A DNA stretch of 64,000 nucleotides, taken from assembly GCF_040744945.1 (NCBI RefSeq), contig NZ_CP160453.1, positions 1,364,001 through 1,428,000 of the forward strand. Reading direction: 5' to 3'. This stretch comes from Saccharothrix sp. HUAS TT1. GTDB taxonomy: Bacteria > Actinomycetota > Actinomycetes > Mycobacteriales > Pseudonocardiaceae. Under the pieces are notes generated by a model. That model was not told the origin of the DNA, did no database searches, and saw only the letters and a program-made list of their open reading frames with translations. A program made the position numbers and the translations under genes. This document shows, in pieces, positions 56,504 through 64,000 of this stretch; the stretch's first letter is position 1, and every line of letters begins with the position of its first letter.

Positions 56504-56917
56504 ATGCTCACGGCGTTGAGTGGTCCGGGTCGGCTCGCCTTCGGCGCCCTGATCGGCGCGGCGGTCGCCGCCCTGCTGGCGACGCACGCCGCCGTGAACA
56601 GGACGCCGCGCGGCCTGCCGCCGTCCGACGGCGGTGAGATCGTCGTGGTCAAGCGCAACGAGCAGCCGAGCCGGACGGCCACCGTGACCGACGCCACGGT
56701 GACGCTGACCACGGTCACCACCACCACGACCACCACGACGACGTCGTCGTCCGGCACGACCACCACGACGACCGAGCCCACCAGCGCCACCACCACCACG
56801 AACGTGACGACGACGACCACGAAGCGGCCGACGACGACCACCACCCGGCGGCCCACCACGACGACGACCACGACCACCACGACGACGCGCAGACCGTGCG
56901 GAATCCTGTTCTGCTGA
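56504..56917 (+). CDS. Thr-rich membrane-anchored protein
   Basis: 137 residues from ATG 56504. One N-terminal hydrophobic helix (LAFGALIGAAVAALLATHAA), a short acidic segment, then about 70 residues almost purely Thr with Ser/Pro/Arg spacing, closed by a compact RRPCGILFC end with two Cys. Low complexity and the fixed Cys end suggest an exterior, possibly O-mannosylated stalk, as in other actinobacterial Thr-rich proteins. No domain recognised; codons remain actinobacterial (ACC/ACG). Confidence 0.65.
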   Translation: MLTALSGPGRLAFGALIGAAVAALLATHAAVNRTPRGLPPSDGGEIVVVKRNEQPSRTATVTDATVTLTTVTTTTTTTTTSSSGTTTTTTEPTSATTTTNVTTTTTKRPTTTTTRRPTTTTTTTTTTTRRPCGILFC

Positions 56918-56962
56918 TCGCCCGGCACCGGATCACCGAGCGTGTTTTGGCAAGATCGAGGG

Positions 56963-57637
56963 GTGACGTCAAGCCAGGTGCCCACCCAGCCCCAGCGAAG
57001 CAACGACACTCCCACGATCCGCATCCAGCCCGCCGCCACCGCCGAACCCGCTTGGCCCACCGCCGAGCCGATGACCGCGACCAACCTCCCCCCGGTCGTG
57101 CCGATGACGGCGGTGACCACGAAGTTCGAACCGGTGGCGCCGGGCAGCGGTTTCCCGAACGGTTCTGCGAACGGTTTCCCGAACGGCTCGCTCAACGGCC
57201 GGCTGAACGGCGCCCCGAACGGCACCCCGAACGCTTACGCCAACGGCGCGCCCGCCACCCCTCTCACCGCACCCCCCACCCCCGCACCGCAGGCCGCCGC
57301 CCCGGCACCGGCCGCGCCGCTCGCCGCAGCACCGGCACCGGCCGCGCCGCACAACGCCGCCTCCGCGCCGCATGCCCCCGCCGGCGCACCGCACACCGCC
57401 GTCCCGGCTCCGGCCGCGCCGGTCGCCGCGCCCGCACCGGTCACCGGGTCGGGCGCGCCCGTCGCCGAGCCGACCGAAGTCCTCTCCGCCCCCTCCTCCC
57501 CGAACCCCGCTCCCCCGAACCCCGCACCGACCGCAGCCGCCGCCGCCAAGCCGAACCCACCGGCCAAGCCGCGCAGCCGGTTCCGGCGGATCGCGCGGCG
57601 CATCGTCGGGCCCAACCTGCTCACCAAGAAGGGCTGA
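56963..57637 (+). CDS. Pro/Ala-rich low-complexity protein
   Basis: 224 residues from GTG 56963, with GAGGG just upstream. The middle consists of (F/S/A)PNG-type repeats (GFPNGSANGFPNGSLNG) and then about 100 residues of Pro/Ala; the last 25 residues are strongly basic and look structured: RSRFRRIARRIVGPNLLTKKG. No signal peptide. The conserved-looking C-terminus suggests a function at membrane or nucleic acid; no family known to me. It is 45 bases after the Thr-rich gene. Confidence 0.55.
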   Translation: MTSSQVPTQPQRSNDTPTIRIQPAATAEPAWPTAEPMTATNLPPVVPMTAVTTKFEPVAPGSGFPNGSANGFPNGSLNGRLNGAPNGTPNAYANGAPATPLTAPPTPAPQAAAPAPAAPLAAAPAPAAPHNAASAPHAPAGAPHTAVPAPAAPVAAPAPVTGSGAPVAEPTEVLSAPSSPNPAPPNPAPTAAAAAKPNPPAKPRSRFRRIARRIVGPNLLTKKG

Positions 57638-57658
57638 GGCGGCCGGGGGCCACCGGTC

Positions 57659-58030
57659 TCACGCGGTCTGCGCCCGCGCGTAGAGGCCACCGGACCGCAG
57701 CAGCTCGTCGTGCGAGCCGATCTCCGCGATCCGCCCGTCGTCCATCACCACGATGCGGTCGGCGTTGCGGATCGTGGACAGCCGGTGCGCCACCACGAAC
57801 GCGGTCCGGCCGCGCACCAGCCGGGCCGGCGCCTGCTGCACCAGCGCCTCGGAGTTGTTGTCCAGCGCGGAGGTCGCCTCGTCCAGCACCGGCACGCGCG
57901 GGTCGCGGGTCAGCGCCCTGGCGATGGCCAGGCGCTGCTCCTGCCCGCCGGACAGCCGCGCTCCGCGCTCGCCGACCACGGTGTCCAGCCCGGCCGGCAG
58001 CCGGTCGACGAACGCCCCCGCGCCGTGTGA
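57659..58030 (-). pseudogene. Truncated ABC exporter, C-terminal ATPase fragment
   Basis: Reading toward lower coordinates, about 120 codons match the C-terminal part of an MsbA/ABCB-type exporter ATPase: [17 protein letters not shown], signature [15 protein letters not shown], Walker [18 protein letters not shown]-loop [10 protein letters not shown], and the [14 protein letters not shown] end. The Walker A, Q-loop and whole transmembrane domain are absent; homology stops abruptly near 58030 and is followed by unrelated sequence. Hence a deletion remnant that cannot transport. Confidence 0.85.
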
Positions 58031-58319
58031 GGAGCGCTCCCGCATCCCAGGTCGGCCGATCCACCGCTTTTGCCACGATGGCGGCGGCATCGACCCGGTC
58101 GGGGGACGCTCGTCGGAGGGGCGCAACTACCATGTGTTCCCGGCGACCCGGCAGCGTGACAGCCGGTGCGAGTGGACCGGCGGGCGGTGCGCCCGAGCCA
58201 CGCCAGGAGTGCCCATCGCCGTCGGCTGGGCGGAACGTCACAAGCTGGTGTGATCCGGCACGTCCGGCGGGTCGGTGCGGTTAGGCTCCGCCCGATCGGG
58301 CGCGGTGAGAGGGACTGGG

Positions 58320-59411
58320 ATGGGCTGGCAGGAAGAACTCAAGGCTCTCGACGACGCGCTGGCGTCCGGGAAGATCACCCCGGACCAGCACCGCTCTCAG
58401 CGCGACGAACTGCTCGCGGCCGTGTCCGGCGGCGGGCCCGCGAGCCCCCGGTGGTCGGCGACGAACCCGGCCGGTGACCAGGGCCAGAACCAGGGCCAGA
58501 ACCAGGGCCAGGAGGCCGAGCGCACCCAGGTGGTCCCGAGCCCCGGCCCGGTCGACCCCAACAAGACCCAGGTCGTGCGGCCGGTGACCGGCGGGTTCCC
58601 CCAGCAGCAACCGCCGGCGCCGCAGCAGCAGCGCCCGTGGCCGCCCCAGCAGCAGCCGCCGCACCCCCACCAGCAGCAGGGCCCGCAGTCGGGCGGCTTC
58701 CCCGCCCCGCCGTGGGCGGACAGCGCGCCGTCCTGGCAGATGCAGGGCATGCAGGGCCCGGAGGTGTTCTCCGACACCGGTTCCGGCTCGAAGAAGTGGG
58801 TCGGCGTCGTGGTCGGCGTCCTGGTGGTCGCCCTGATCGGCGGCGCGGTCTGGTGGTTCGGCTTCAAGCCCTCCGACGACACCGCCACCGGCACCGGCGG
58901 CACGTCCTCCGCCGCCCCGACCGCGGCGGAGAGCGGGTTCACCGCCGACAAGCTGCCCGACCCGGAGGGCAAGCCCGGCCCGAAGAACGGCGAGTACTCC
59001 CTGGCCGACGCCAAGTCCGCCAAGGTCGTCAGCGAGAAGGACGTCAAGGCCCTGGAGACCGCGGGCGTGGAGCGCCTGGTGGACAAGGTCGCCGGCAGGA
59101 ACGGGATGAGCTTCGCGGGCTCCGCGTTCGTCGCCAAGGACGCCACCGCGGCGGTCGAGTTGGCCGACACCCTGGTGCAGAACCAGGCCGCCGCGGGCAT
59201 GACACCGGTCACCGGCACCTCGCTGCCCGAGTCGGTCTCGGTGATGACCCTGGCGACCGCCCAGCAGTCGCTGTACCGCGCGGTCTACACCTCCGGCGAC
59301 GTCACGATCCGGATCGCCACCGCGGCGCCCGCGTCCGTGCCGGACAAGACCGTCCGGGAGGCGTTCCAGGCGTACGTCGCCAAGGTCGCCGAATCGGTGA
59401 AACCGAGCTGA
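58320..59411 (+). CDS. TQVV-repeat single-span membrane protein, paralogue A
   Basis: 363 residues from ATG 58320 with GAGAGG upstream. Order: an N-terminal SHOCT-like helix pair (GWQEELKALDDALASGKITP, HRSQRDELLAAV), a Pro/Gln-rich cytosolic stretch with ERTQVVPSP and NKTQVVRPV, one membrane helix (about 163-183), and an exterior alpha/beta domain of about 150 residues. The 61212 gene has the same order. TQVV motifs resemble Thr sites phosphorylated by Ser/Thr kinases and read by FHA domains. The stop overlaps the next gene (TGATG). Confidence 0.75.
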   Translation: MGWQEELKALDDALASGKITPDQHRSQRDELLAAVSGGGPASPRWSATNPAGDQGQNQGQNQGQEAERTQVVPSPGPVDPNKTQVVRPVTGGFPQQQPPAPQQQRPWPPQQQPPHPHQQQGPQSGGFPAPPWADSAPSWQMQGMQGPEVFSDTGSGSKKWVGVVVGVLVVALIGGAVWWFGFKPSDDTATGTGGTSSAAPTAAESGFTADKLPDPEGKPGPKNGEYSLADAKSAKVVSEKDVKALETAGVERLVDKVAGRNGMSFAGSAFVAKDATAAVELADTLVQNQAAAGMTPVTGTSLPESVSVMTLATAQQSLYRAVYTSGDVTIRIATAAPASVPDKTVREAFQAYVAKVAESVKPS

Positions 59412-61081
59412 TGACCACGGTGGAGCGCACACCGGTCGACGGCAGCGGCGAGAGCGCGGGCGGGAGCGCGCCCGCGCCCGCCCGCGACCCGTTGCGCTGG
59501 TTGCTGCTCGCCCTCGTGCCGGTGCCCGCGCTGATCGCGCTGGCCGAGGCCGTCCGCTCGCCCCGGATGAACTTCAACGACTACTGGGCCGTCCTGGCCA
59601 AGGTCGCGAACGAGGACGGCAGCCTGCGCGCGGACGTGCTGCTCGACCTCTACAACGAGCACCCGATCACGCTGGCGGGCCCGCTGTTCTGGCTCGACGC
59701 CAAGTTCTTCAGCGCCTACAACTGGGTCCTCGGCGTCGGCAACGTCGTGCTGGTCGCGGTGATGCTCGCCGGGCTGGTGCGGATGCTGCCACCCGCGCTG
59801 ACCGGACGGACCCGGCTCGCGGTCGTCGTGGCGCTGTCCACGCTGCTGTTCTCGTCCGCCGCGCTGGAGTACTTCGGCATGGGCATGAGCGGCCTGCACT
59901 GGCTGGTCGGCCTGGTGCCCGCGGTGCTGGCGATCGGCTTCGCGCAACGCGGGCAGACGGCCGTCGCCGCGGTGCTCGCGGTCGTGGGCTGCTTCGGCCA
60001 CGGCAGCGCGTTCCCGGTGTGGGCCGCCCTGGCGGTCGTCGCCTGGCTGCGCCGCGACCGCCTCTGGCAGGTGCTGCTGCCGATCGCGCTCGGCGTCGTC
60101 ACGGTGGTGCTGTGGCTGCTGCCCAGCCGTCCGCCGGAGTACCCGGCGCCGACGCTGCTCGGCGCGGACAGCCTGCTGAGCACCGCGCTGGCGATGCTCG
60201 GCCAGGTGTGGGCCGCGCGGGACGTGGAGGTCGCCGCCGTCGCGGGCGCCGTCACGGTCGTGTTCGCGCTGACCGCGCTGGTCCGCGCCCGGCTGGGCGA
60301 CGCGCCGGTGACCGACTCCGGCTGGTTCGGCCTGGCCGTGCACGTCGTGCTGGTCGCGGGCATGGTCGGCGCGAGCCGCGCGCGGTTCGGCAACGGCGAA
60401 GCGCTCGGCCCGCGGTACGCGATGGTCGCGCTGCTGGGCGCGGCGGCGCTGCTGGTGCTGCTGGTGGTCCGCGGCCCGGTGTTGGCGCGCAGGCACGCGG
60501 TGCCGATCGCGCTGGTGTTCGGCGTGACCGCGTACGCCGTGGGCAGCGCGAACGCCGCGGCGGTGCGGGCGAACTACCCGAAGCAGCCGGTGCTGGCGGT
60601 CGCGATGCGGGTCGGCGCGCTGTCCGTGATCGAGTCGATGAACTCCACGCCGAACGTCATCCCGGTGCTGAAGTCGTTGCGGGCGTACCCGTTCACCGAG
60701 GACTTCTCGCTCGGCTGCGGCCCGCACGAGCTGGGCTCGGTGATCGACATGAGCCAGGTCGGCGAGCTGCCCGGCCCGAAGGGCTCGGCGAAGACCGCGG
60801 GCGCGGTGGAGACCGGGCCGGTCGAGGGCGACGCGAAGGTGTACGGCTGGGCCGCCGTCGACGGCCACGCGGCGGACTGCGTGCTCGTGGTCGACAGCGG
60901 CAGCGAGGTGGTCGGCGGCGGCGCCGTCGGCCTGCCGCGCAAGGACGTGGTCGACACGATCCACGCGACCGGCCGGGCCGGCTGGCAGGTGGTCGCGGAG
61001 CCGGGCACGCAGGGCGGTGTGGTGCTCGTCTCCTCCGGCGGGAAGCTCTACCGGACGACGCTGGTCATCGACGTGGAGTGA
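59411..61081 (+). CDS. Polytopic membrane protein, unknown
   Basis: 556 residues from ATG 59411. About 11 hydrophobic helices over 25-390 with the acidic loop MNFNDYWAVLAKVANEDGSL and HPITLAGPLFWLDAKFF near the start, like mannosyl/arabinosyl-type (GT-C) transferases, then an exterior domain of about 165 residues with AADCVLVVDSGSEVVGGG. The early DYW region could hold a catalytic Asp, but a GT-C call is only suggestive. Translationally coupled to paralogue A and followed by paralogue B, so the three may work as an envelope unit. Confidence 0.65.
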   Translation: MTTVERTPVDGSGESAGGSAPAPARDPLRWLLLALVPVPALIALAEAVRSPRMNFNDYWAVLAKVANEDGSLRADVLLDLYNEHPITLAGPLFWLDAKFFSAYNWVLGVGNVVLVAVMLAGLVRMLPPALTGRTRLAVVVALSTLLFSSAALEYFGMGMSGLHWLVGLVPAVLAIGFAQRGQTAVAAVLAVVGCFGHGSAFPVWAALAVVAWLRRDRLWQVLLPIALGVVTVVLWLLPSRPPEYPAPTLLGADSLLSTALAMLGQVWAARDVEVAAVAGAVTVVFALTALVRARLGDAPVTDSGWFGLAVHVVLVAGMVGASRARFGNGEALGPRYAMVALLGAAALLVLLVVRGPVLARRHAVPIALVFGVTAYAVGSANAAAVRANYPKQPVLAVAMRVGALSVIESMNSTPNVIPVLKSLRAYPFTEDFSLGCGPHELGSVIDMSQVGELPGPKGSAKTAGAVETGPVEGDAKVYGWAAVDGHAADCVLVVDSGSEVVGGGAVGLPRKDVVDTIHATGRAGWQVVAEPGTQGGVVLVSSGGKLYRTTLVIDVE

Positions 61082-61211
61082 CCCGGCCGGACGCCCCCGG
61101 CGGTCGTCGTGGCGACTCAAGATGGTTGCGATGTCGTCCACCGGTGCGGACCGCCCCACCGGGTGGGGCCACAATGTCCAGTGCTCAAGCAACAGGGGAG
61201 GGAACCGCCAG

Positions 61212-62327
61212 ATGGCGTGGCAAGACGATTTGCGCGAGCTGGACTCCGCGCTGGCCACGGGGCAGATCTCCGCGGACGACTACCGCCGCCGCCGGGACGA
61301 AGTCCTCAGCGCCGCGCAGTCGGCGTCGGCGGAGCCGGACAACCGCGGGCCGTTCCCGCCCCCGTTCAGCTGGGACGCCACCCCGAACCAGGGCAGGCAG
61401 CCCGGCGCGGACGCCACCCAGGTGGTGCCCGGCGGCGCGCGCCCGGTCGACGCGGAGCGCACCCAGCACATCCGCCCGGTCCCACCGCCGGACGCGGACC
61501 GCACCCAGGTGGTGCCGCCCGGTCAGCAGCAGGCGGGCCCCGGCAGCGGCGGTTTCCCGGCGCAGCAGTTCCCGCAGCCGAACTGGAGCACGGGCAGCGG
61601 TGACGCGGCCCCGCCGTGGGGCGGTGGCGGCACCGACGTGTGGGGCGGCGCCCAGGGTCCCGAGGTCTTCGACGACAAGCCGTCCGGCTCGGGCCGCAAG
61701 ATCGCGCTGATCGCGGTCGTGGTGCTGCTGGTGGCCGGGCTCGGCGTCGGCGCCTACTTCATCTGGGGCCGTGGCGGCTCCGACCCGAACGCGGGCGGCG
61801 GCACGCCCACGTCGAGCACGCCCACCACGACCACCACGGTCAAGCCGAAGACGGTGCCGGACGGCCCGTTCGTCGAGGTCAAGGGCAGCGTCCGGCAGTT
61901 CAAGACGCTGACCATCGAGGAGGCGCTGGCCGCCAAGGTGCCCACCCTGGAGGAGGCGCAGCTGCTGGAGAGCGTCGGCGTGAAGGACGTGCGCTTCGCG
62001 GTGAGCACGGACGACGCGACCTCGCTGTCCCAGGGCATCTGGGCGTTCAACGCCGACAGCCCGGCGGCCGCGACCACCGCGCTGGAGCAGGTCGACGCGC
62101 TGTACCAGGCGGCGAGCTTCCAGCTGCTGCCCGACTCGCCGACCGGCGTCCAGGCCAGGCACCTGCCGCTGACCTCGGTGAACACCATGGCGACCTACCG
62201 GGCGCACTACCTCAGCGACGGGTTCGTGGTGCGGGTCGAGGCGTACTCGCCGGACGAGCCGACCGCCAAGGCCGCGTTCGACGCGCTGCTCACCCGGCAG
62301 CTGGAGGAGTTCCCGCCGACCACGTGA
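61212..62327 (+). CDS. TQVV-repeat single-span membrane protein, paralogue B
   Basis: 371 residues from ATG 61212 with GGGAGGGA upstream. Same layout as paralogue A: AWQDDLRELDSALATGQISADDYRRRRDEVLSAA, then DATQVVPGG, ERTQHIRPV, DRTQVVPPG in a Pro/Gly stretch, one membrane helix (about 160-180), a Thr/Pro linker and an exterior domain (about 210-371, ending LTRQLEEFPPTT) comparable to that of A (VERLVDKVAG versus SVGVKDVRFAV). A recent or old tandem duplication around the polytopic gene. A strong terminator follows. Confidence 0.75.
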   Translation: MAWQDDLRELDSALATGQISADDYRRRRDEVLSAAQSASAEPDNRGPFPPPFSWDATPNQGRQPGADATQVVPGGARPVDAERTQHIRPVPPPDADRTQVVPPGQQQAGPGSGGFPAQQFPQPNWSTGSGDAAPPWGGGGTDVWGGAQGPEVFDDKPSGSGRKIALIAVVVLLVAGLGVGAYFIWGRGGSDPNAGGGTPTSSTPTTTTTVKPKTVPDGPFVEVKGSVRQFKTLTIEEALAAKVPTLEEAQLLESVGVKDVRFAVSTDDATSLSQGIWAFNADSPAAATTALEQVDALYQAASFQLLPDSPTGVQARHLPLTSVNTMATYRAHYLSDGFVVRVEAYSPDEPTAKAAFDALLTRQLEEFPPTT

Positions 62328-62333
62328 CGCGGA

Positions 62334-62363
62334 GGTGGGGGGCGTGACCGCACGCCCCCCACC
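62334..62363. terminator. Bidirectional hairpin terminator
   Basis: A 13-bp perfect stem GGTGGGGGGCGTG/CACGCCCCCCACC with an ACCG loop, between the paralogue B stop and the convergent glycosyltransferase stop. Confidence 0.8.
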
Positions 62364-62366
62364 CGC

Positions 62367-64000
62367 TCACCGCCGGGGCGACACCCCGCACTCGGCCAGC
62401 ACGTCGTCCACCTCGCGGCGGAACGCGGTCCACGAGAACCAGGTCCGGGAGATGTCGAGCAGCGCGTGCTGCACGTCCTGCCACAGCACGTCGTCGGACA
62501 GCAGCGCGTCGACCAGCTCCACCATCTCCGCGGCCGACTCGGCCACCAGGTGCTTGGTCAGCCCCTCCAGCCGCAGCCCCTCCGCGCCGACCGGGGTCGT
62601 CACGAACGGCAGGCCGGCGGCCATCGAGTCGAGGAACTTCAGCTTGATGCCCGCGCCCAGGCGCATCGGCACCACCTGCACGCGGTAGCGGCCCAGCGCC
62701 CAGGACGGGTTCGGCACCCGCCCGACCACCTCGACGCTCGCCGACGCCAGCGCCTTCACCGCGGGCGTCGGGTCCGCGCCCACCACGCCCAGTCGCAGCT
62801 CGGGGTGGTGGGCCAGCAGCGGCGGCAGCACGTCGCGCACCAGCTCCAGCACCGCGACCTCGTTCGGGCTGCCCGGCCCGGCCATGAAGCCGCCGAAGTA
62901 GGCGATGCCCGACCGGTCGGCCACGCCCGGCACCGCCGCGGGGCTCTCCACCGGGTAGCCGACCACCTTGATCGAGGCGTCCGGCGCGACCCGGCGGGCC
63001 CACTCGGCCTCCAGGTCGGTGACGCACACGCCCACGTCGGCCCAGCGGAACGCGGCTTCCTCCACCTCGCGCTGGCGGGTGGCCTCGGCGGACAGCCTGG
63101 CCCGCTGCGCCGGGGACGTGGCGTCGTCCACGTACTGCTCCACGCGCCGGTGGAACAGCGACTCGGAGTCGTAGACCTTCACCGCCTGCGGCTGGCTCTG
63201 CGCCACCGCGTCGGCGATCCACTGGTAGTTGTGCGGGCGCATCGCGATGACCACGTCGTAGAGCCCGGCGCGCTCGCTGAGCACCTGGAACGGGTTCGAG
63301 TGCACCCACACCACCTCGACGCCGAGCTCCAGCAGCGCGGGCGCGTACGCCTCGGCGCGCAGGATGTCGCGGGCCAGGAACGTGATCCGCCGGTTGGGCG
63401 CGGCCAGCGCCTCCAGCAGCCGGTGGGTGCGCGGGTCGCCGCTGCCGCGGTCGGCGTTGGGCACCCGGTCGTCCACGACCAGCACCCGCTCGTCCACCAG
63501 CACGTCGCGGGCCAGGTAGAACAGCGGCGACTTCCGGTCCGGCGCGGGCAGCGCGGGACGCCCCTCCAGCTCGTCGGCCCAGCGGCGCAGGAACGTGCTG
63601 TGGTTGACCTTCATCAGGTCGGTGGCGACGTCGCTGTTGGACGACCCGTGCCGCTGGTGCACGACGGTCGTCCGCGGGTCGACCACGGTGGACCACCCGG
63701 CGGCGCGCAGCGCGAAGCACAGGTCGACGTCCTCGAAGTACGCCGTGTCGTAGTCGTTGGAGAAGCCGCCGACCTGGTTGAACGCCCGCCGGCGGACCAG
63801 CAGGCAGGCCGCGGAGGCGTAGTCGACCGCGTGCGGGAACAGCGCGTTCTCCGGGCCCACCGGCGCGCCGTCGCCCCACGCCCGGCACCAGCCGTCGGCG
63901 CCGACGACCGAGCCGAACTCCTGGATGTCACCGCTCTGATCGCGCAGCACCGGCGCGACCGCGCCGACCGACGGCTGCCCGTCCAGCACCTCGACCAGCG
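62367..64000 (-). CDS. Glycosyltransferase, GT2-GT4 two-domain (5' end outside)
   Basis: At least 544 residues; the reading frame is open to the right edge, so the N-terminus is missing. The visible start is the second half of a GT2 (GT-A) domain: CLLVRRRAFNQVGGFSNDYDTAYFEDVDLCFALRAAG (the ED motif) and VVHQRHGSS. A GT4/GT1-type (GT-B) domain follows, with GIAYFGGFMAGPGSPNEVAVL and the donor-binding VVPMRLGAGIKLKFLDSMAAGLP. Such fusions build cell-wall polysaccharides or rhamnose-rich glycans. Terminator-separated from the plus-strand genes. Confidence 0.88.
   Translation of the reverse strand, partial: LVEVLDGQPSVGAVAPVLRDQSGDIQEFGSVVGADGWCRAWGDGAPVGPENALFPHAVDYASAACLLVRRRAFNQVGGFSNDYDTAYFEDVDLCFALRAAGWSTVVDPRTTVVHQRHGSSNSDVATDLMKVNHSTFLRRWADELEGRPALPAPDRKSPLFYLARDVLVDERVLVVDDRVPNADRGSGDPRTHRLLEALAAPNRRITFLARDILRAEAYAPALLELGVEVVWVHSNPFQVLSERAGLYDVVIAMRPHNYQWIADAVAQSQPQAVKVYDSESLFHRRVEQYVDDATSPAQRARLSAEATRQREVEEAAFRWADVGVCVTDLEAEWARRVAPDASIKVVGYPVESPAAVPGVADRSGIAYFGGFMAGPGSPNEVAVLELVRDVLPPLLAHHPELRLGVVGADPTPAVKALASASVEVVGRVPNPSWALGRYRVQVVPMRLGAGIKLKFLDSMAAGLPFVTTPVGAEGLRLEGLTKHLVAESAAEMVELVDALLSDDVLWQDVQHALLDISRTWFSWTAFRREVDDVLAECGVSPRR

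Noticed and set aside
57659..58030. Functional stand-alone ABC ATPase
   Set aside because: Lacks Walker A and Q-loop and has no start or partner membrane gene.
58637..59410. Possible N-terminal extension of the polytopic membrane protein
   Set aside because: The extension is an out-of-frame reading of the upstream TQVV protein; the ATG at 59411 overlaps its stop and starts a natural N-terminus.

Overview
The window is high-GC DNA with GTG/TTG starts, many 1-4 base gene overlaps and strong G+C bias at third codon positions. Family content (DUF5753/DUF397 XRE pairs, EACC1, septum-formation protein, DUF5926, fused CydDC, IdeR-like iron boxes) points to an actinobacterium, most likely of the order Pseudonocardiales (Saccharothrix/Actinosynnema/Lentzea type). 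This is inference from families, not a database result. It looks chromosomal: no integrase, transposase, phage gene or CRISPR array was seen.

Layout. 0-4.9 kb: end of an Imm1-type immunity gene, a DUF6891 gene, a minus-strand YjfM-like / glutathionylspermidine-synthase-like / DUF350 operon, a septum-formation lipoprotein-like gene and a small metallopeptidase. 4.9-9.5 kb: pheA with an overlapping histidine phosphatase, a macro-domain protein, a GNAT enzyme, and a NarL-type regulator with a GAF histidine kinase. 9.5-16.8 kb: cytochrome bd oxidase operon cydA-cydB-cydDC facing a Mn(II)-riboswitch-controlled TMEM165/GDT1 transporter, then a gene remnant and a Uma2-family gene. 16.8-20.8 kb: homogentisate catabolism, hmgA divergent from an unknown gene, fahA and an IclR regulator. 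20.8-28.6 kb: a SWIM / DUF5691 / MoxR-ATPase / DUF5682 / VWA cluster related in composition to E. coli yehL-yehM-yehP-yehQ. 28.6-32.7 kb: two related small membrane proteins, a DUF2470 gene behind an iron box, a CPBP protease and a secreted lipase-like hydrolase.

32.6-35.1 kb holds the most unusual locus: an EACC1 conflict-system component followed, one base apart, by a 689-residue protein in which an intact caspase-like protease (His81/Cys131 plus an EF-hand-like loop) is fused to a degenerate GroEL/Cpn60 chaperonin whose catalytic Asp (GroEL D398) is replaced by Arg. I know of no described system of this design; it is proposed as a chaperonin-sensed caspase effector.

35.2-43.8 kb: arginine deiminase, a ferritin behind three 20-bp-spaced IdeR-like boxes, a lipoprotein, DUF952, DUF5926, GDPD, a P450, an XRE/DUF397 pair, DUF4328 and rhodanese. 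43.8-51.7 kb: two acetate/monocarboxylate symporter units (SSS plus small partner), CRP-like operators, a LytTR regulator and its LytS-type kinase, an S49 peptidase and a 55-residue membrane protein. 51.9-64 kb: a secreted peptide, an Fpg/Nei glycosylase, an ECF sigma factor with fused zinc-binding anti-sigma, membrane and Thr-rich segments, tRNA-Gly(GCC), OsmC, Thr-rich and Pro/Ala-rich proteins, a truncated ABC exporter, a pair of paralogous TQVV-repeat membrane proteins around a polytopic membrane protein, and a glycosyltransferase cut by the window edge.

Regulatory themes visible in the DNA are manganese (riboswitch with an RBS-sequestering hairpin), iron (IdeR-like boxes at DUF2470 and ferritin), acetate/cAMP-type control (two TGTGA-N6-TCACA-like sites) and two compact clusters of DnaA-box sequences in intergenic gaps (7125-7167 and 38094-38139).
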